Shown here: in pieces, positions 1 through 9,399 of the stretch
Position numbering within the stretch: position 1 is the first letter of the stretch
How the letters are laid out: each line of letters starts with the position of its first letter
DNA from: Streptomyces violaceusniger Tu 4113
Lineage (GTDB): Bacteria > Actinomycetota > Actinomycetes > Streptomycetales > Streptomycetaceae
Reading direction: 5' to 3'
Assembly: GCF_000147815.2 (NCBI RefSeq)
Contig: NC_015957.1
Coordinates: 2,666,001 to 2,730,000, forward strand
Length of the DNA stretch: 64,000 nucleotides
Translations under genes and position numbers: made by a program
Notes under the pieces: generated by a model
The model's database searches: none
What the model was told of the DNA's origin: nothing
Seen by the model: the letters and a program-made list of their open reading frames with translations, nothing else

Positions 1-215
1 ACATGCGGCGCGGGGTGCACGAGCATCTGCCGTTCGGCGAGGGGGAGATCGACTTCCCGCCGGTCCTGGAGGCGCTGCGCGCCGCCGGGTACGGGGGGCT
101 CGTCGGCGTCGAACTGCCCCGCCACTCCCACGCCGGTCCCGAACTGGCCCGCACCTCCCTGCGCTTCCTCCAGGACGCCGAACGGGCCGCGATCGAGGGA
201 GGTGTCCGGTGCTGA
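1..215 (+). CDS. Sugar-phosphate isomerase/epimerase, C-terminal part
   Basis: Only the last ~70 codons are in the window; the gene starts upstream. The tail (HLPFGEGEIDFPPVLEAL, then VELPRHSHAGPELA) looks like the last strands of a xylose-isomerase-like TIM barrel. It overlaps the following gene by 7 nt, which indicates translational coupling. Its place directly before eboA suggests it belongs to the ebo-type operon. Substrate unknown; the active site lies outside the window. Confidence 0.7.
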   Translation, partial: MRRGVHEHLPFGEGEIDFPPVLEALRAAGYGGLVGVELPRHSHAGPELARTSLRFLQDAERAAIEGGVRC

Positions 216-1216
216 CCCCGAACGGGCTGCGCGCCGCCGTGGAGCGGCGACTGGACGAGGCAGGACGCGCCTGGCTGGACAGGGCCCTGACGGAGGCGGC
301 GAAAGCCGGGCCGGGACCGGGAGATTCCGGCCCCGCGTCGGGCCCAGCCCGCTGGGAGCGGGACTTCGCCTCCGCGGGCCGCCACGTCCGGTCCACCGAT
401 GCCGGGGCGACCGGGAGAGCACGGCACCCCGGAGGCACCGGGGACGCGCGCGAGGCCCGCGAGGTGTCGGGCACCCGCGAGGCCCGCGAAGTTCTTGGTA
501 CCCGCGAGGCCGCGGGCACCCAGGAAGCCCGAGGCGTCGGCGAGGCGCCGGAACTTCCGGACGGCCCGGGGGACCAGGACGACGCTCGGAGAGCCGAGCA
601 TGCCGGTCCTCCGGCCCCGGGGCACGAGGCGCGCGTCGTCCCCACCGGCGGCTCGGCCGACCGCCGTACGCCGCCAGCCCCCGACAACCTCGCCCCCCAC
701 GACCTCCCCGACGCCGCCCGCATCCTGCTCCTCCACGCCGCCGACGCGGACGCGCCGACCGCCGCGAGGCTGTACGCGCGGGGCACCGGCGCCGAGCGCC
801 GCGCCGTGCTCCTCGCGCTGCCGCATCTCCGTCTCGACGCCTCGGACGCCGTCCCGCTCGTCGAGGACGCTCTGCGGACCAACGACACCCGGCTCGTGGC
901 CGCCGCCGTCGGCCCGTACGCTGCCCGCCACCTCTCGCCCCACAGTTGGCGGCAGGCCGTGCTCAAGTGTCTGTTCACCGGCGTCCCGCTCACCGCCGTC
1001 GCCGAATGGGAGCGCCGGGCGCGCGGGGACGCCGAGCTGGCCCGCATGCTCACCGACTACGCCCGCGAGCGCACCGCCGCCGGCCGCCCCGTGCCCGCCG
1101 ATCTCGACCGCGTACTGGCCCTGACGTCCCAAACAGCCGCGACGTCCCCGACAGCCGCGACGTCCCCGACAGCCGCGACGGCCCCCACCCGCGCCCTGAC
1201 CCGCGAGGAGTCCTGA
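209..1216 (+). CDS. eboA: EboA-like protein
   Basis: 335 aa, GTG start preceded by GAGGGAGG. Assigned as EboA mainly from operon order (EboA, TatD-like, EboE, phosphatase-fold protein) and a C-terminal alpha-helical region (about residues 165-310) with HEAT-like repeats (RAVLLALPHLRLDASD). In ebo loci EboA is a conserved protein of unclear biochemistry; the locus is linked to movement of metabolite precursors across the membrane. Odd points: residues ~70-150 are a low-complexity insert of TREA/REAREV-type repeats, and the C-terminus has TSPTAA repeats encoded by 18-bp tandem DNA repeats, so the real core is probably shorter than the ORF. Stop overlaps the next start (ATGA). Confidence 0.65.
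   Translation: MLTPNGLRAAVERRLDEAGRAWLDRALTEAAKAGPGPGDSGPASGPARWERDFASAGRHVRSTDAGATGRARHPGGTGDAREAREVSGTREAREVLGTREAAGTQEARGVGEAPELPDGPGDQDDARRAEHAGPPAPGHEARVVPTGGSADRRTPPAPDNLAPHDLPDAARILLLHAADADAPTAARLYARGTGAERRAVLLALPHLRLDASDAVPLVEDALRTNDTRLVAAAVGPYAARHLSPHSWRQAVLKCLFTGVPLTAVAEWERRARGDAELARMLTDYARERTAAGRPVPADLDRVLALTSQTAATSPTAATSPTAATAPTRALTREES
1124..1177 (+). repeat. 18-bp tandem repeat x3 in eboA
   Basis: Three consecutive 18-bp units (acgtcccCgacagccgcg; the first unit has aa for cg in the middle) encode TSPTAA-type repeats near the EboA C-terminus. The reading frame is kept, so it is a coding minisatellite likely to vary in copy number. Confidence 0.8.
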
Positions 1217-2103
1217 TGCGCATCTTCGACCCGCACATCCATATGACCTCCCGCACCACCGACGACTACGAGGCCATGTACGCCGCGGGGGTGCGCGCCG
1301 TCGTCGAGCCGTCCTTCTGGCTCGGACAGCCGCGCACCTCGCCCGCCAGCTTCTACGACTACTTCGACTCCCTCCTCGGCTGGGAGCCGTTCCGGGCCGC
1401 CCAGCACGGGATCGCCCATCACTGCACCCTCGCGCTCAATCCCAAGGAGGCCAACGACCCGCGCTGTGCCCCCGTCCTGGACGAGCTGCCGCGTTATCTC
1501 GTCAAAGACGGCGTCGTGGCGGTGGGCGAGATCGGCTACGACTCGATGACCCCCGCCGAGGACACCGCCCTCGCCGCCCAGCTTCAGCTCGCCGCCGACC
1601 ACGGCCTGCCCGCCCTCGTGCACACCCCGCACCGCGACAAGCTGGCCGGACTGCGCCGCACCCTCGACGTCGTCGGGGAGTCCGCGCTGCCCATGGACCG
1701 CGTCCTGGTGGACCACCTCAACGAGACCACCGTCAAGGAGGCCAAGGACAGCGGCTGCTGGCTGGGCTTCTCCGTCTATCCCGACACCAAGATGGACGAG
1801 GAGCGGATGGTCGCGATCCTGCGCGCGTACGGGCCCGAGCGGGTCCTGGTCAACTCCGCCGCCGACTGGGGCAGGAGCGACCCGCTCAAGACCCGCGAGG
1901 TCGGCGACCTGATGCGCGCCGAGGGCTTCGGCGAGGACGACGTCGACCAGGTGCTGTGGCGCAACCCGGTCGCGTTCTACGGGCTCAGCGGCCGCCTGGA
2001 CCTCGACCTCGACAGCGAGGAGACCGAGGCCACCGCCACCCACGAGGGCAACTCCATCCTGCGCGGCGGCGGCGCCCCGGCCGCCGCGCCGACGGAACGG
2101 TGA
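1216..2103 (+). CDS. eboB: TatD-family metal-dependent hydrolase (EboB-like)
   Basis: 295 aa, ATG overlapping the eboA stop. Begins MRIFDPHIHMTSRT with the HxH metal motif of amidohydrolase/TatD enzymes. Further metal or catalytic candidates are E (AVGEIGYD), H (ALVHTPHRDK), H (VLVDHLNETT) and D (NSAADWGRSD), matching the usual TatD order. Likely a cytoplasmic metallohydrolase acting on a phosphorylated or amide intermediate; substrate not predictable. The last ~30 residues are acidic/Ala-rich and probably disordered. An upstream in-frame extension exists but runs through eboA, so the ATG at 1216 is preferred. Confidence 0.85.
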   Translation: MRIFDPHIHMTSRTTDDYEAMYAAGVRAVVEPSFWLGQPRTSPASFYDYFDSLLGWEPFRAAQHGIAHHCTLALNPKEANDPRCAPVLDELPRYLVKDGVVAVGEIGYDSMTPAEDTALAAQLQLAADHGLPALVHTPHRDKLAGLRRTLDVVGESALPMDRVLVDHLNETTVKEAKDSGCWLGFSVYPDTKMDEERMVAILRAYGPERVLVNSAADWGRSDPLKTREVGDLMRAEGFGEDDVDQVLWRNPVAFYGLSGRLDLDLDSEETEATATHEGNSILRGGGAPAAAPTER

Positions 2104-2113
2104 GGAGGACACC

Positions 2114-3292
2114 ATGCGCTTCCGCCACCCCGACGGCTCCACCGTCCACCTCGCCTACTGCACCAACGTCCACCCGGCCGAAGACCTCGACGGCGTCGTG
2201 GAGCAGCTCCGGCTGTACTGCGAACCGGTCCGTCGCCGCCTGGGCCGCGACCGGCTCGGCATCGGCCTGTGGCTGGCCCGCGACGCCGCCCGCACTCTGA
2301 GCGCCGACCCCGCCGAACTCCGCAAGCTGCGCACCGCGCTGGACATCCGCGGCCTGGAAGTGGTCACCCTCAACGGCTTCCCGTACGAGGGGTTCGGCGC
2401 CCAGGAGGTCAAGTACCGCGTCTACAAGCCCGACTGGACCGATCCGGAGCGGCTGGAGCACACCACCCATCTGGCCCGGCTGCTGGCCGCGCTGCTCCCC
2501 GACGACATCGCGGACGGCTCCGTCTCCACCCTGCCGCTGGCCTGGCGCACCCCCTTCGACGCCGAACGGGCCCGCGCCGCCCGCCGCCACCTCACCACCC
2601 TCGCCCAGCGGCTCGACGCCATCCAGGAGCTCACCGGCCGCTCCATCCGCATCGGCCTGGAGCCCGAGCCCGGCTGCACCGTCGAGACGACCGCGCAGGC
2701 CATCGAGGCGCTGACCGCGCCCGGCGGCCCGCCCCTGGACCGTATCGGCGTCTGCCTGGACACCTGCCATCTGGCGACGCAGTTCGAGGACCCGCACACG
2801 GCCACAGGCGCGCTCACCGCCGCCGGGGTCCCGGTCGTCAAGGCGCAGCTCTCCGCCGCGCTGCACGCCGAGGACCCGGGACAGCCCGGGGTGCGGGAGG
2901 CCCTCGCGGCCTTCGCCGAGCCCCGCTTCCTCCACCAGACCCGCACCCGGGCCCCCGAGGGCGGCGTCCACGGCACCGACGACCTCGACGAGGCGCTCGC
3001 GGGCGGGCTCGGCGACACCGCCCCCTGGCGGTCCCACTTCCATGTGCCGCTGCACGCCCCGCCCGAGCCGCCGCTCACCTCCACCCTCCCGGTGCTGGCC
3101 GACGCCCTCGCCCGGCTCGTCGGCGGGCCCGCCCCGCTGACCCGCCACCTCGAAGTGGAGACCTACACCTGGCAGGCGCTGCCGCCCGAGCTGCGCCCCC
3201 GCACCCGCGACCGGCTCGCCGACGGCATCGCCGCCGAACTCGCCCTCGCCCGCGACCTGTTGACCGACCTCGGCCTCAAGGAGCTGCCATGA
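2114..3292 (+). CDS. eboE: EboE-like metabolite traffic protein (TIM barrel)
   Basis: 392 aa, ATG with GGAGG a few bases upstream. Xylose-isomerase-like TIM barrel: RIGLEPEPGC and IGVCLDTCHLATQFED fit metal-binding strands of the sugar-phosphate isomerase superfamily. EboE proteins are the hallmark of ebo loci. The C-terminal HLEVETYTWQALPPELR segment is typical of the family. Overlaps the following gene by 4 nt (ATGA). Role inferred from family and context; the reaction is unknown. Confidence 0.8.
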   Translation: MRFRHPDGSTVHLAYCTNVHPAEDLDGVVEQLRLYCEPVRRRLGRDRLGIGLWLARDAARTLSADPAELRKLRTALDIRGLEVVTLNGFPYEGFGAQEVKYRVYKPDWTDPERLEHTTHLARLLAALLPDDIADGSVSTLPLAWRTPFDAERARAARRHLTTLAQRLDAIQELTGRSIRIGLEPEPGCTVETTAQAIEALTAPGGPPLDRIGVCLDTCHLATQFEDPHTATGALTAAGVPVVKAQLSAALHAEDPGQPGVREALAAFAEPRFLHQTRTRAPEGGVHGTDDLDEALAGGLGDTAPWRSHFHVPLHAPPEPPLTSTLPVLADALARLVGGPAPLTRHLEVETYTWQALPPELRPRTRDRLADGIAAELALARDLLTDLGLKELP

Positions 3293-4722
3293 GCGACGCA
3301 AGCGGCATGAGCGCCGGGACCGGTAGCCCGGCCCCCCTCCTCGTCCTCGACGTCGTCGGGCTGACCCCACGGCTGCTGGACCATATGCCGCGCCTCAAGG
3401 CCCTCGCCCGCTCCGGCTCCCGCGCCGCGCTGGGCACCGTGCTGCCCGCCGTCACCTGCGCCGCCCAGTCGACGTTCCTCACCGGCACCACCCCCGCCGA
3501 ACACGGCATCGTCGGCAACGGCTGGTACTTCCGCGAGATGGGCGAGGTGCTGCTGTGGCGGCAGCACAACGGGCTGGTCGGCGGCGACAAGCTGTGGGAC
3601 GCCGCCCGCCGCGTCCACCCCGGCTACACCGTGGCCAATATCTGCTGGTGGTACGCGATGGGCTCGGACACCGACATCACCGTCACCCCGCGCCCCGTCT
3701 ACTACGCCGACGGCCGCAAGGAGCCGGACTGCTACACCCGGCCCCCCGCGCTGCACGACGAACTCACCGCGAAGCTGGGCACCTTCCCGCTCTTCCACTT
3801 CTGGGGGCCGGGCGCCGATCTGGTCTCCTCGCAGTGGATCATCGACGCGACCCGCCACATCCTGCGGACCAGTCCCACCGATCTGGTGCTGACCTACCTT
3901 CCGCATCTGGACTACGACCTCCAGCGGTACGGCCCCGACGACCCCCGCGCCCATACCGCCGCCACCGAGCTCGACACCGCCCTCGGCCCGCTGCTCGACG
4001 ATGCCACCGCCCGCGGCCGTACCGTCGTGGCGCTGTCCGAGTACGGCATCACCCGGGTCTCGCGGCCCGTGGACATCAACCGGGCGCTGCGCCGCGCCGG
4101 GCTGCTGGAGGTGCACACCCAGGACGGCATGGAGTATCTGGACCCCGGCGCCTCCAGGGCCTTCGCGGTCGCCGACCACCAGCTCGCCCATGTGTATGTG
4201 CGCCGCCCGGAGGACCTGGACGCCACCCGCGCCGCCCTGGCCGGTCTGTCCGGGATCGCCGAACTCCTCGACGACGAGGGGAAGAAGGCCCACGGCCTGG
4301 ACCATCCCCGCTCCGGGGAGCTGGTCGCGGTGGCCGCGCCGGACGCCTGGTTCACGTACTACTACTGGCTCGACGACGCCCGCGCCCCCGACTTCGCCCA
4401 GCTCGTGGAGATCCACCGCAAGCCCGGCTATGACCCGGCCGAGCTGTTCATGGACCCCAAGGACCCCTATGTGCGGGTGCGGGCCGCCACCGCGCTGGCC
4501 CGCAAGAAGACCGGGATGCGCTACCGCATGGCCGTCGTCCCGCTCGATCCGTCCCCGGTGCGCGGCAGCCACGGCCGCCTGCCGGACCGCGAGGAGGACG
4601 GGCCCGTCCTCCTCTGCTCCCAGCCGGGCGCGGTGAGCGGCCAGGTGGCCGCCACCGACGTCAAAACCCTGCTCCTCCGCCTCGCCGGCCTGACGAACGC
4701 AACCGAAGGAGAAACCCCGTGA
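3289..4722 (+). CDS. Alkaline-phosphatase-superfamily phosphodiesterase (EboF-like)
   Basis: 477 aa. Type-I phosphodiesterase/nucleotide-pyrophosphatase fold: metal Asp in LLVLDVVGLTPRLLDHMP, nucleophile region LPAVTCAAQSTFLTGTTPAEHG with Thr as likely nucleophile, LTYLPHLDYDLQRYG with metal Asp/His, and a late H-containing metal segment (FAVADHQLAHVYV). Probably hydrolyses a phosphodiester or phosphomonoester of the ebo pathway metabolite. No signal peptide, so cytoplasmic. Translationally coupled at both ends (ATGA upstream, GTGA downstream). Confidence 0.8.
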   Translation: MSDASGMSAGTGSPAPLLVLDVVGLTPRLLDHMPRLKALARSGSRAALGTVLPAVTCAAQSTFLTGTTPAEHGIVGNGWYFREMGEVLLWRQHNGLVGGDKLWDAARRVHPGYTVANICWWYAMGSDTDITVTPRPVYYADGRKEPDCYTRPPALHDELTAKLGTFPLFHFWGPGADLVSSQWIIDATRHILRTSPTDLVLTYLPHLDYDLQRYGPDDPRAHTAATELDTALGPLLDDATARGRTVVALSEYGITRVSRPVDINRALRRAGLLEVHTQDGMEYLDPGASRAFAVADHQLAHVYVRRPEDLDATRAALAGLSGIAELLDDEGKKAHGLDHPRSGELVAVAAPDAWFTYYYWLDDARAPDFAQLVEIHRKPGYDPAELFMDPKDPYVRVRAATALARKKTGMRYRMAVVPLDPSPVRGSHGRLPDREEDGPVLLCSQPGAVSGQVAATDVKTLLLRLAGLTNATEGETP

Positions 4723-5771
4723 AGAGGGCTCAGGAACACCCCGAACTCGCCGAGACGCTCCGCCGCCGCAGATTCCTCGGCGTCGCCGCGGGTGCCACGG
4801 CCGCCACTCTGGTCGGCACGGCCACCGCCACCGCCGCCCAGACCGGCACCTCGGCCCAGAGCGACACGGCCGCCCGGAAAGGCCGGGGCGGCCCGCTGGT
4901 GCCCCGCGGCCACCTCGGCATCCAGCTCTACACCCTCCGCGACCAGGTGCAGTCCATCGGCTTCGCCCAGGTCTTCAAGGAGCTGGCCCGGTACGGCTAC
5001 GACCAGGTGGAGTTCGCCGGATACACCCAGGGCACCGGCGACATCACCCTGGGGCAGCTCACGCGGCTGATGCGGGACCACGGGCTGCGCGGTATCGGCA
5101 GCCACGTCGGCTACTACTCCGACGACCCGAAGGCGTACACCTTCGCCACCAACCTCACCCAGGTGCTGGACGACGCCGAGGCCCTGGGCCTGCCGCATGT
5201 GGGCACCGCCTCCGGGCCCTGGCGCTACGGCTCCACGGTCGACGGCTGGAAGCGCTGTGCGGAGGAGTTCAACACCTACGGCGCGGCGGCCAAGGCGCGC
5301 GGGATGAAGTTCTACCAGCACAACCACGCCGAGGAGTTCTCCTTCGCCACCGACCGGCCGGACGTCCGCCTCTACGACGTGCTGCTCGCCGAGACCGACC
5401 CCGACCTGGTCCATCTGGAGATGGACATCTACTGGGCGTATGTGGCCCAGTACCGCTTCGGCAAGAAGGTGGACGGTTCCCCGGCGCCCTTCGAGCCGCT
5501 CGACTACGTCCTGCGGGCCCCGCACCGCTATCCGCTCTTCCACGTCAAGGATGGGGAACACGACGAAACCGCCACCGACGGCTACCGGATGGTGGACGTC
5601 GGAGACGGTGACATCGACTACCGCCGCTTCCTGACCGCGGTCGGCAGGACCCATGGCGGCCGCCGTGACCACCACTGGATGGTGGAGCACGACCAGCCCG
5701 CCGATTCGCTCACCACCGCCCGCCGCTCCGCCCGCTATCTGCGGTCACTGCGGTGCGGCGGACGGGGCTGA
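4719..5771 (+). CDS. Tat-exported sugar-phosphate isomerase/epimerase
   Basis: 350 aa, GTG start overlapping the previous stop. The N-terminus carries a twin-arginine signal (TLRRRRFLGVAAGATAAT), so the barrel is predicted outside the membrane. Mature part is a xylose-isomerase-like TIM barrel: HLGIQLYTLRDQ start, FYQHNHAEEF, HLEMDIYWAY and FHVKDGEHDE supply Glu/Asp/His metal ligands. Last gene of the ebo-type operon and convergent with the transporter that follows (22 nt apart). Export together with cytoplasmic Ebo proteins fits processing of a metabolite on both sides of the membrane. The exact substrate is unknown. Confidence 0.8.
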   Translation: MKRAQEHPELAETLRRRRFLGVAAGATAATLVGTATATAAQTGTSAQSDTAARKGRGGPLVPRGHLGIQLYTLRDQVQSIGFAQVFKELARYGYDQVEFAGYTQGTGDITLGQLTRLMRDHGLRGIGSHVGYYSDDPKAYTFATNLTQVLDDAEALGLPHVGTASGPWRYGSTVDGWKRCAEEFNTYGAAAKARGMKFYQHNHAEEFSFATDRPDVRLYDVLLAETDPDLVHLEMDIYWAYVAQYRFGKKVDGSPAPFEPLDYVLRAPHRYPLFHVKDGEHDETATDGYRMVDVGDGDIDYRRFLTAVGRTHGGRRDHHWMVEHDQPADSLTTARRSARYLRSLRCGGRG

Positions 5772-5793
5772 GCGAGGGCCCCTCGGGGCGGAG

Positions 5794-7185
5794 CTAGACG
5801 GCCTCGCGGCTGATCGGCTGCGGGTTCGGGGCGATGTCCCGGACCCGTGGCCGACCTGGTTGCCGCAGCAGCAGGGCCACCGCGGCCGCCAGCATGGAGA
5901 TGCCTCCGGCCAGCGCGTACGCGCCGTCGTAGCCCCAGGAGTCCACCACCATCGAGCCCAGACCGCCGCCGAACAGCCCGCTGATCAGCTTTCCGCTGTA
6001 CACCAGGCCGTAGTTGGTGGCGTTGTAGTTCTCCCCGAAGTAGTCCGGGGTCAGCGCCGCGAACATCGGGTAGAAGGCGCCGCCGCCGAATCCGGAGAGG
6101 AAGGCGAAGAAGAGGAACAGCACCTCGTTGTGTATGTTGCCGGCCCAGATCACCCCGAACTGGGCGAGGCCCAGCACCACGATGACGAACACCAGGGTCG
6201 ATTTCCGTCCCCACAGGTCCGAGAGCCAGCCGACCACCCCGCGTCCGACACCGTTGATGACGGACATGATGCCCATGGACGAGGCCGCCACCAGCGGGCC
6301 GAAGCCCACCTCCTTGGCGTAGTCGACCTGGAAGGAGATGCCGAAGATGGACACCCCGGCGGTGAGCACCAGGCACACCCACATCAGCGGCAGCATCCCG
6401 GTCCTGATGGCCTCCTTGGGCGTGTACTGCCGTGATGCCGGCGGGTTCTTCGCCAGACTCGCCGCGCTCTTGGCGTTGCCGCTGTAGCTCAGCGGGTCGA
6501 TGTCGGCGGGCCACCAGTTCTTCGGCGGATCCTTGAAGAACCAGGCGCAGATCGCCACGGCGATCAGCACATAGACCCCGATAAGGTCCAGGACCTCGTC
6601 GAAGTTAGCCGTGTCGAACCAGTAGTTGAAGATGAAGATGAACGGCAGCGCGCCGTAGGCGAACCCTCCGTTGACGAACCCCGTCTTCGCCCCGCGCCGC
6701 TCCGGGAACCATTTGCCCACCATATTGATGCAGGTGGCGTAGATGAATCCGGAGCCGAGCCCGCCGATGACGCCGAAGCCGACGATGGCGGCGAAAACGT
6801 TGTCCAGGTGGGCGAGGGCCACGAACCCGATCAGGCACAGCCCCGACCCCAGGAACATCGCCGCGCGGGCGGTCAGGATCCCCTTCTCCCGCAGCCACCC
6901 GGCCGGGAAGGCGATTCCCGCCTGGAAGAACACCCAGACGCTCAGGATCCAGAAGGTGTTGCTCTGGGTCCAGCCGTGCGCCTCCGAGAGCGTGTCCTCG
7001 GCCGAGCCGTACGCGTACTCGGACACGCTGATGGCCATCATCGCGATCCACGGCAGATAGACCATCAGCTTCCGGCTGTGGCCCAGGATGTCGCGGTCCG
7101 TCTCACCGATGCGATACGTGCGTCCCTTGCTGTCCTGCACTTCACGGAAGGGGAGGGCCCCCTCCGGTCGTTCTGCTGTGCTCAT
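5794..7185 (-). CDS. MFS transporter, oxalate/formate antiporter (OFA) type
   Basis: 463 aa with about 12 hydrophobic segments. The loop 2-3-like MFS signature appears as GWLSDLWGRKSTLVF; YGSAEDTLSEAHGWTQSNTF and GFGVIGGLGSGFIYATC resemble OFA family carriers. Start chosen at the ATG giving MSTAERPEG because the upstream extension has poor coding character. Last gene of the minus-strand operon with formyl-CoA transferase and the ThDP enzyme, which makes oxalate uptake with formate export the best guess; a related carboxylate is possible. Confidence 0.8.
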   Translation of the reverse strand: MSTAERPEGALPFREVQDSKGRTYRIGETDRDILGHSRKLMVYLPWIAMMAISVSEYAYGSAEDTLSEAHGWTQSNTFWILSVWVFFQAGIAFPAGWLREKGILTARAAMFLGSGLCLIGFVALAHLDNVFAAIVGFGVIGGLGSGFIYATCINMVGKWFPERRGAKTGFVNGGFAYGALPFIFIFNYWFDTANFDEVLDLIGVYVLIAVAICAWFFKDPPKNWWPADIDPLSYSGNAKSAASLAKNPPASRQYTPKEAIRTGMLPLMWVCLVLTAGVSIFGISFQVDYAKEVGFGPLVAASSMGIMSVINGVGRGVVGWLSDLWGRKSTLVFVIVVLGLAQFGVIWAGNIHNEVLFLFFAFLSGFGGGAFYPMFAALTPDYFGENYNATNYGLVYSGKLISGLFGGGLGSMVVDSWGYDGAYALAGGISMLAAAVALLLRQPGRPRVRDIAPNPQPISREAV

Positions 7186-7261
7186 GTCGTCCCCTTGGCT
7201 TCGAAGGAACCCGGCCAGCGCCCCCTGTCCAAACTCTTCGTGCTCCGGGAAACGTGGTGGC

Positions 7262-9397
7262 TCAGGTGAGCAGCCCCGCTGACCTGGCCCAGCGGTACTT
7301 GGCACCCAGGACGGCCACCGGCTTCTCGGTGGTGTACGGATAAGCCACGACCCCGCGCTCGAAGAGGTAGGCGCACGCCTCCTCGACCTCGGTGTCGCCC
7401 GCGAGCGAGGCCACCACCGGTTTGGCGATGCCCCGGGCGCGGAACTCCTCGACGACCCGCGCGGTCAGCTCGGCGAACACCATCGGCGGGGTGACGATGG
7501 TGTGCCAGTAGCCCAGGACCAGCGAGTGGATCCGCGGATCCTCCAGGCCCAGCCGGATGGTCGCCTCGTAGGTGGACGGCGGTTCGCCGCCGGTGATGTC
7601 CACCGGGTTCCCGGCCGCGCCGAACGGCGGGATGAAGCGGCGGAACGCGGCGTCCAGGTCGTCCGGGATCTCCATCAGCGACAGCCCGTTGTCGACGATC
7701 GCGTCCGACAGCAGCACCCCCGAGCCCCCGGCGCCGGTGATGATGACGACGTTGTCACCCTGTGGCGTGGGCAGCACGGGCAGCGCCCGCGCGTACTCCA
7801 GCATCTCGTTGAGGCCCGGCGCCCGGATCACCCCGGCCTGCCGCAGGATGTCGTCGTAGACCGCGTCGTCCCCGGCCAGCGCGCCGGTGTGGGAGCCGGC
7901 CGCCTTCGCGCCCGCCGCCGTACGGCCCGCCTTGAGCACCACCACGGGCTTCCGGGGCACCGTGGCCCGCGCCGCCTCCACGAAGGCCCGGCCGTCCTTG
8001 AGGTCCTCCAGATGCATCGCGATGCACTGGGTGCGGTCGTCCTCGGCGAACCAGGTGAGCAGATCGTCCTCGTCCACATCGGACTTGTTGCCGAGGCCGA
8101 CGATCGCCGAGACACCGGTCTTGGTCGTCCGGGCGAAGCCGAGGATCGCCATCCCGATGCCACCGGACTGCGAGGTGAGCGCCACCGGCCCCTTGACGTC
8201 GTACGGGGTGCAGAAGGTGGCGCACAGGTCCTGCCAGGTGGAGTAGTAGCCGTAGATGTTGGGCCCCAGCACCCGCACCCCGTACTCCTCGGCGATCTCC
8301 ACGATCCGCCGCTGCAGCTCGTGTTCACCGGTCTCGGCGAAGCCGGACGGGATCAGCACGGCGTTCGGGATGCCCTTGCGGCCGACCTCCTCCAGCGCGG
8401 CGGGCACGAACTTCGCGGGGATCGCGAAGACCGCCACATCCACCTCGCCGGGGACGTCCGTGACGCTCTTGTACGCCTTGCGGCCCAGGATGTCGTCGGC
8501 CTTGGGGTTCACCGGGTGGATCTCCCCGGGGAAGCCGCCGTCGATGAGGTTGCGCATCACCGAATTGCCGATCTTGCCCTGCTCGTTGGAGGCACCCACC
8601 ACCGCCACCGAGCGCGGCTGCATCAGCCGGCGCATCGCGCTCAGGATCTCCTCGCGTGAGTAGCGGCGGCGCTCCTGCGGGGCGGGGTCCCCGATCAGCA
8701 GCCGCACATCGGCGGCGAGCACCCCGCTCGGCGTGGCGAACACCGGGTTGAGATCGACCTCCGTGATCTCCGGGAAGTCCGCCACCAGCCGGGAGACCCG
8801 CACGATCAGATCGGCGAGCGCCCCGCGGTCCACCGCCGGTCCGCCGCGCACCCCGCGCAGCACCTCGGCGGCGCGGATCCCGTCCAGCATCGACAGTGCC
8901 TCGTCCTCGGTCGCCGGGGCCAGCCGGAAGGTGATGTCCTTGAGTACCTCCACCAGCACCCCGCCGAGGCCGAACGCCACGACCTTGCCGAAGGTGGGAT
9001 CGGTGACCGCGCCGACGATGACCTCCTGCCCGCCGTCCGGGACCATCTGCTGCACCTGGACGCCCTGGATCCGGGCCTCGGGGTCGTAGGAGCGGGCGTT
9101 GTCGACGATCGCGGTGAACGCGCCCCGCACCTCTGCGCAGGAGGCCAGCCCCACCCGGACCCCGCCCGCGTCGGTCTTGTGCAGGATGTCCGGGGACACG
9201 ATCTTGAGGACGACCGGGAAGCCGATCCGGTCGGCCAGCGACACCGCCTCGTCGACGGTCTCCGCCAGCCCCTCGGCCGGGGTCGGGATGCCGTAGGCAT
9301 CGGTGATCCGCTTCCCCTCGGGAGCGGTCAGCGCCGTGCGCCCCTCGGCGCGGGCGGCGTCCAGCACCGCGCGCACGGCATCGTTGTCATACGTCAC
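7262..9397 (-). CDS. ADP-forming acyl-CoA synthetase (fused beta-alpha)
   Basis: 711 aa. N-terminal ATP-grasp half (about 1-235; VVLKIVSPDILHKTDAGGV, DLNPVFATPSG) followed by CoA-binding and succinyl-CoA-ligase-like domains (from about 255; SVAVVGASNEQGKIGNSVM). The phosphohistidine loop is AAGSHTGALAGDD. Such enzymes convert acyl-CoA + ADP + Pi to acid + CoA + ATP, reversibly. Only 2 nt from formyl-CoA transferase, so cotranscribed. It may recover ATP from formyl-CoA or charge the starting acid; which acid cannot be read from sequence. Confidence 0.85.
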   Translation of the reverse strand: MTYDNDAVRAVLDAARAEGRTALTAPEGKRITDAYGIPTPAEGLAETVDEAVSLADRIGFPVVLKIVSPDILHKTDAGGVRVGLASCAEVRGAFTAIVDNARSYDPEARIQGVQVQQMVPDGGQEVIVGAVTDPTFGKVVAFGLGGVLVEVLKDITFRLAPATEDEALSMLDGIRAAEVLRGVRGGPAVDRGALADLIVRVSRLVADFPEITEVDLNPVFATPSGVLAADVRLLIGDPAPQERRRYSREEILSAMRRLMQPRSVAVVGASNEQGKIGNSVMRNLIDGGFPGEIHPVNPKADDILGRKAYKSVTDVPGEVDVAVFAIPAKFVPAALEEVGRKGIPNAVLIPSGFAETGEHELQRRIVEIAEEYGVRVLGPNIYGYYSTWQDLCATFCTPYDVKGPVALTSQSGGIGMAILGFARTTKTGVSAIVGLGNKSDVDEDDLLTWFAEDDRTQCIAMHLEDLKDGRAFVEAARATVPRKPVVVLKAGRTAAGAKAAGSHTGALAGDDAVYDDILRQAGVIRAPGLNEMLEYARALPVLPTPQGDNVVIITGAGGSGVLLSDAIVDNGLSLMEIPDDLDAAFRRFIPPFGAAGNPVDITGGEPPSTYEATIRLGLEDPRIHSLVLGYWHTIVTPPMVFAELTARVVEEFRARGIAKPVVASLAGDTEVEEACAYLFERGVVAYPYTTEKPVAVLGAKYRWARSAGLLT

Positions 9398-9399
9398 CG

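Noticed and set aside
202..1215. Long plus-strand frame upstream of and in frame with the TatD gene
   Set aside because: It overlaps eboA in another frame and is extremely Arg/Pro-rich, typical of a shadow frame; the ATG at 1216 coupled to the eboA stop is the real start.
5772..5793. Bidirectional terminator between the convergent isomerase and MFS genes
   Set aside because: Only 5-bp stems (CGAGG/CCTCG) can form in the 22-bp gap; too weak to annotate.
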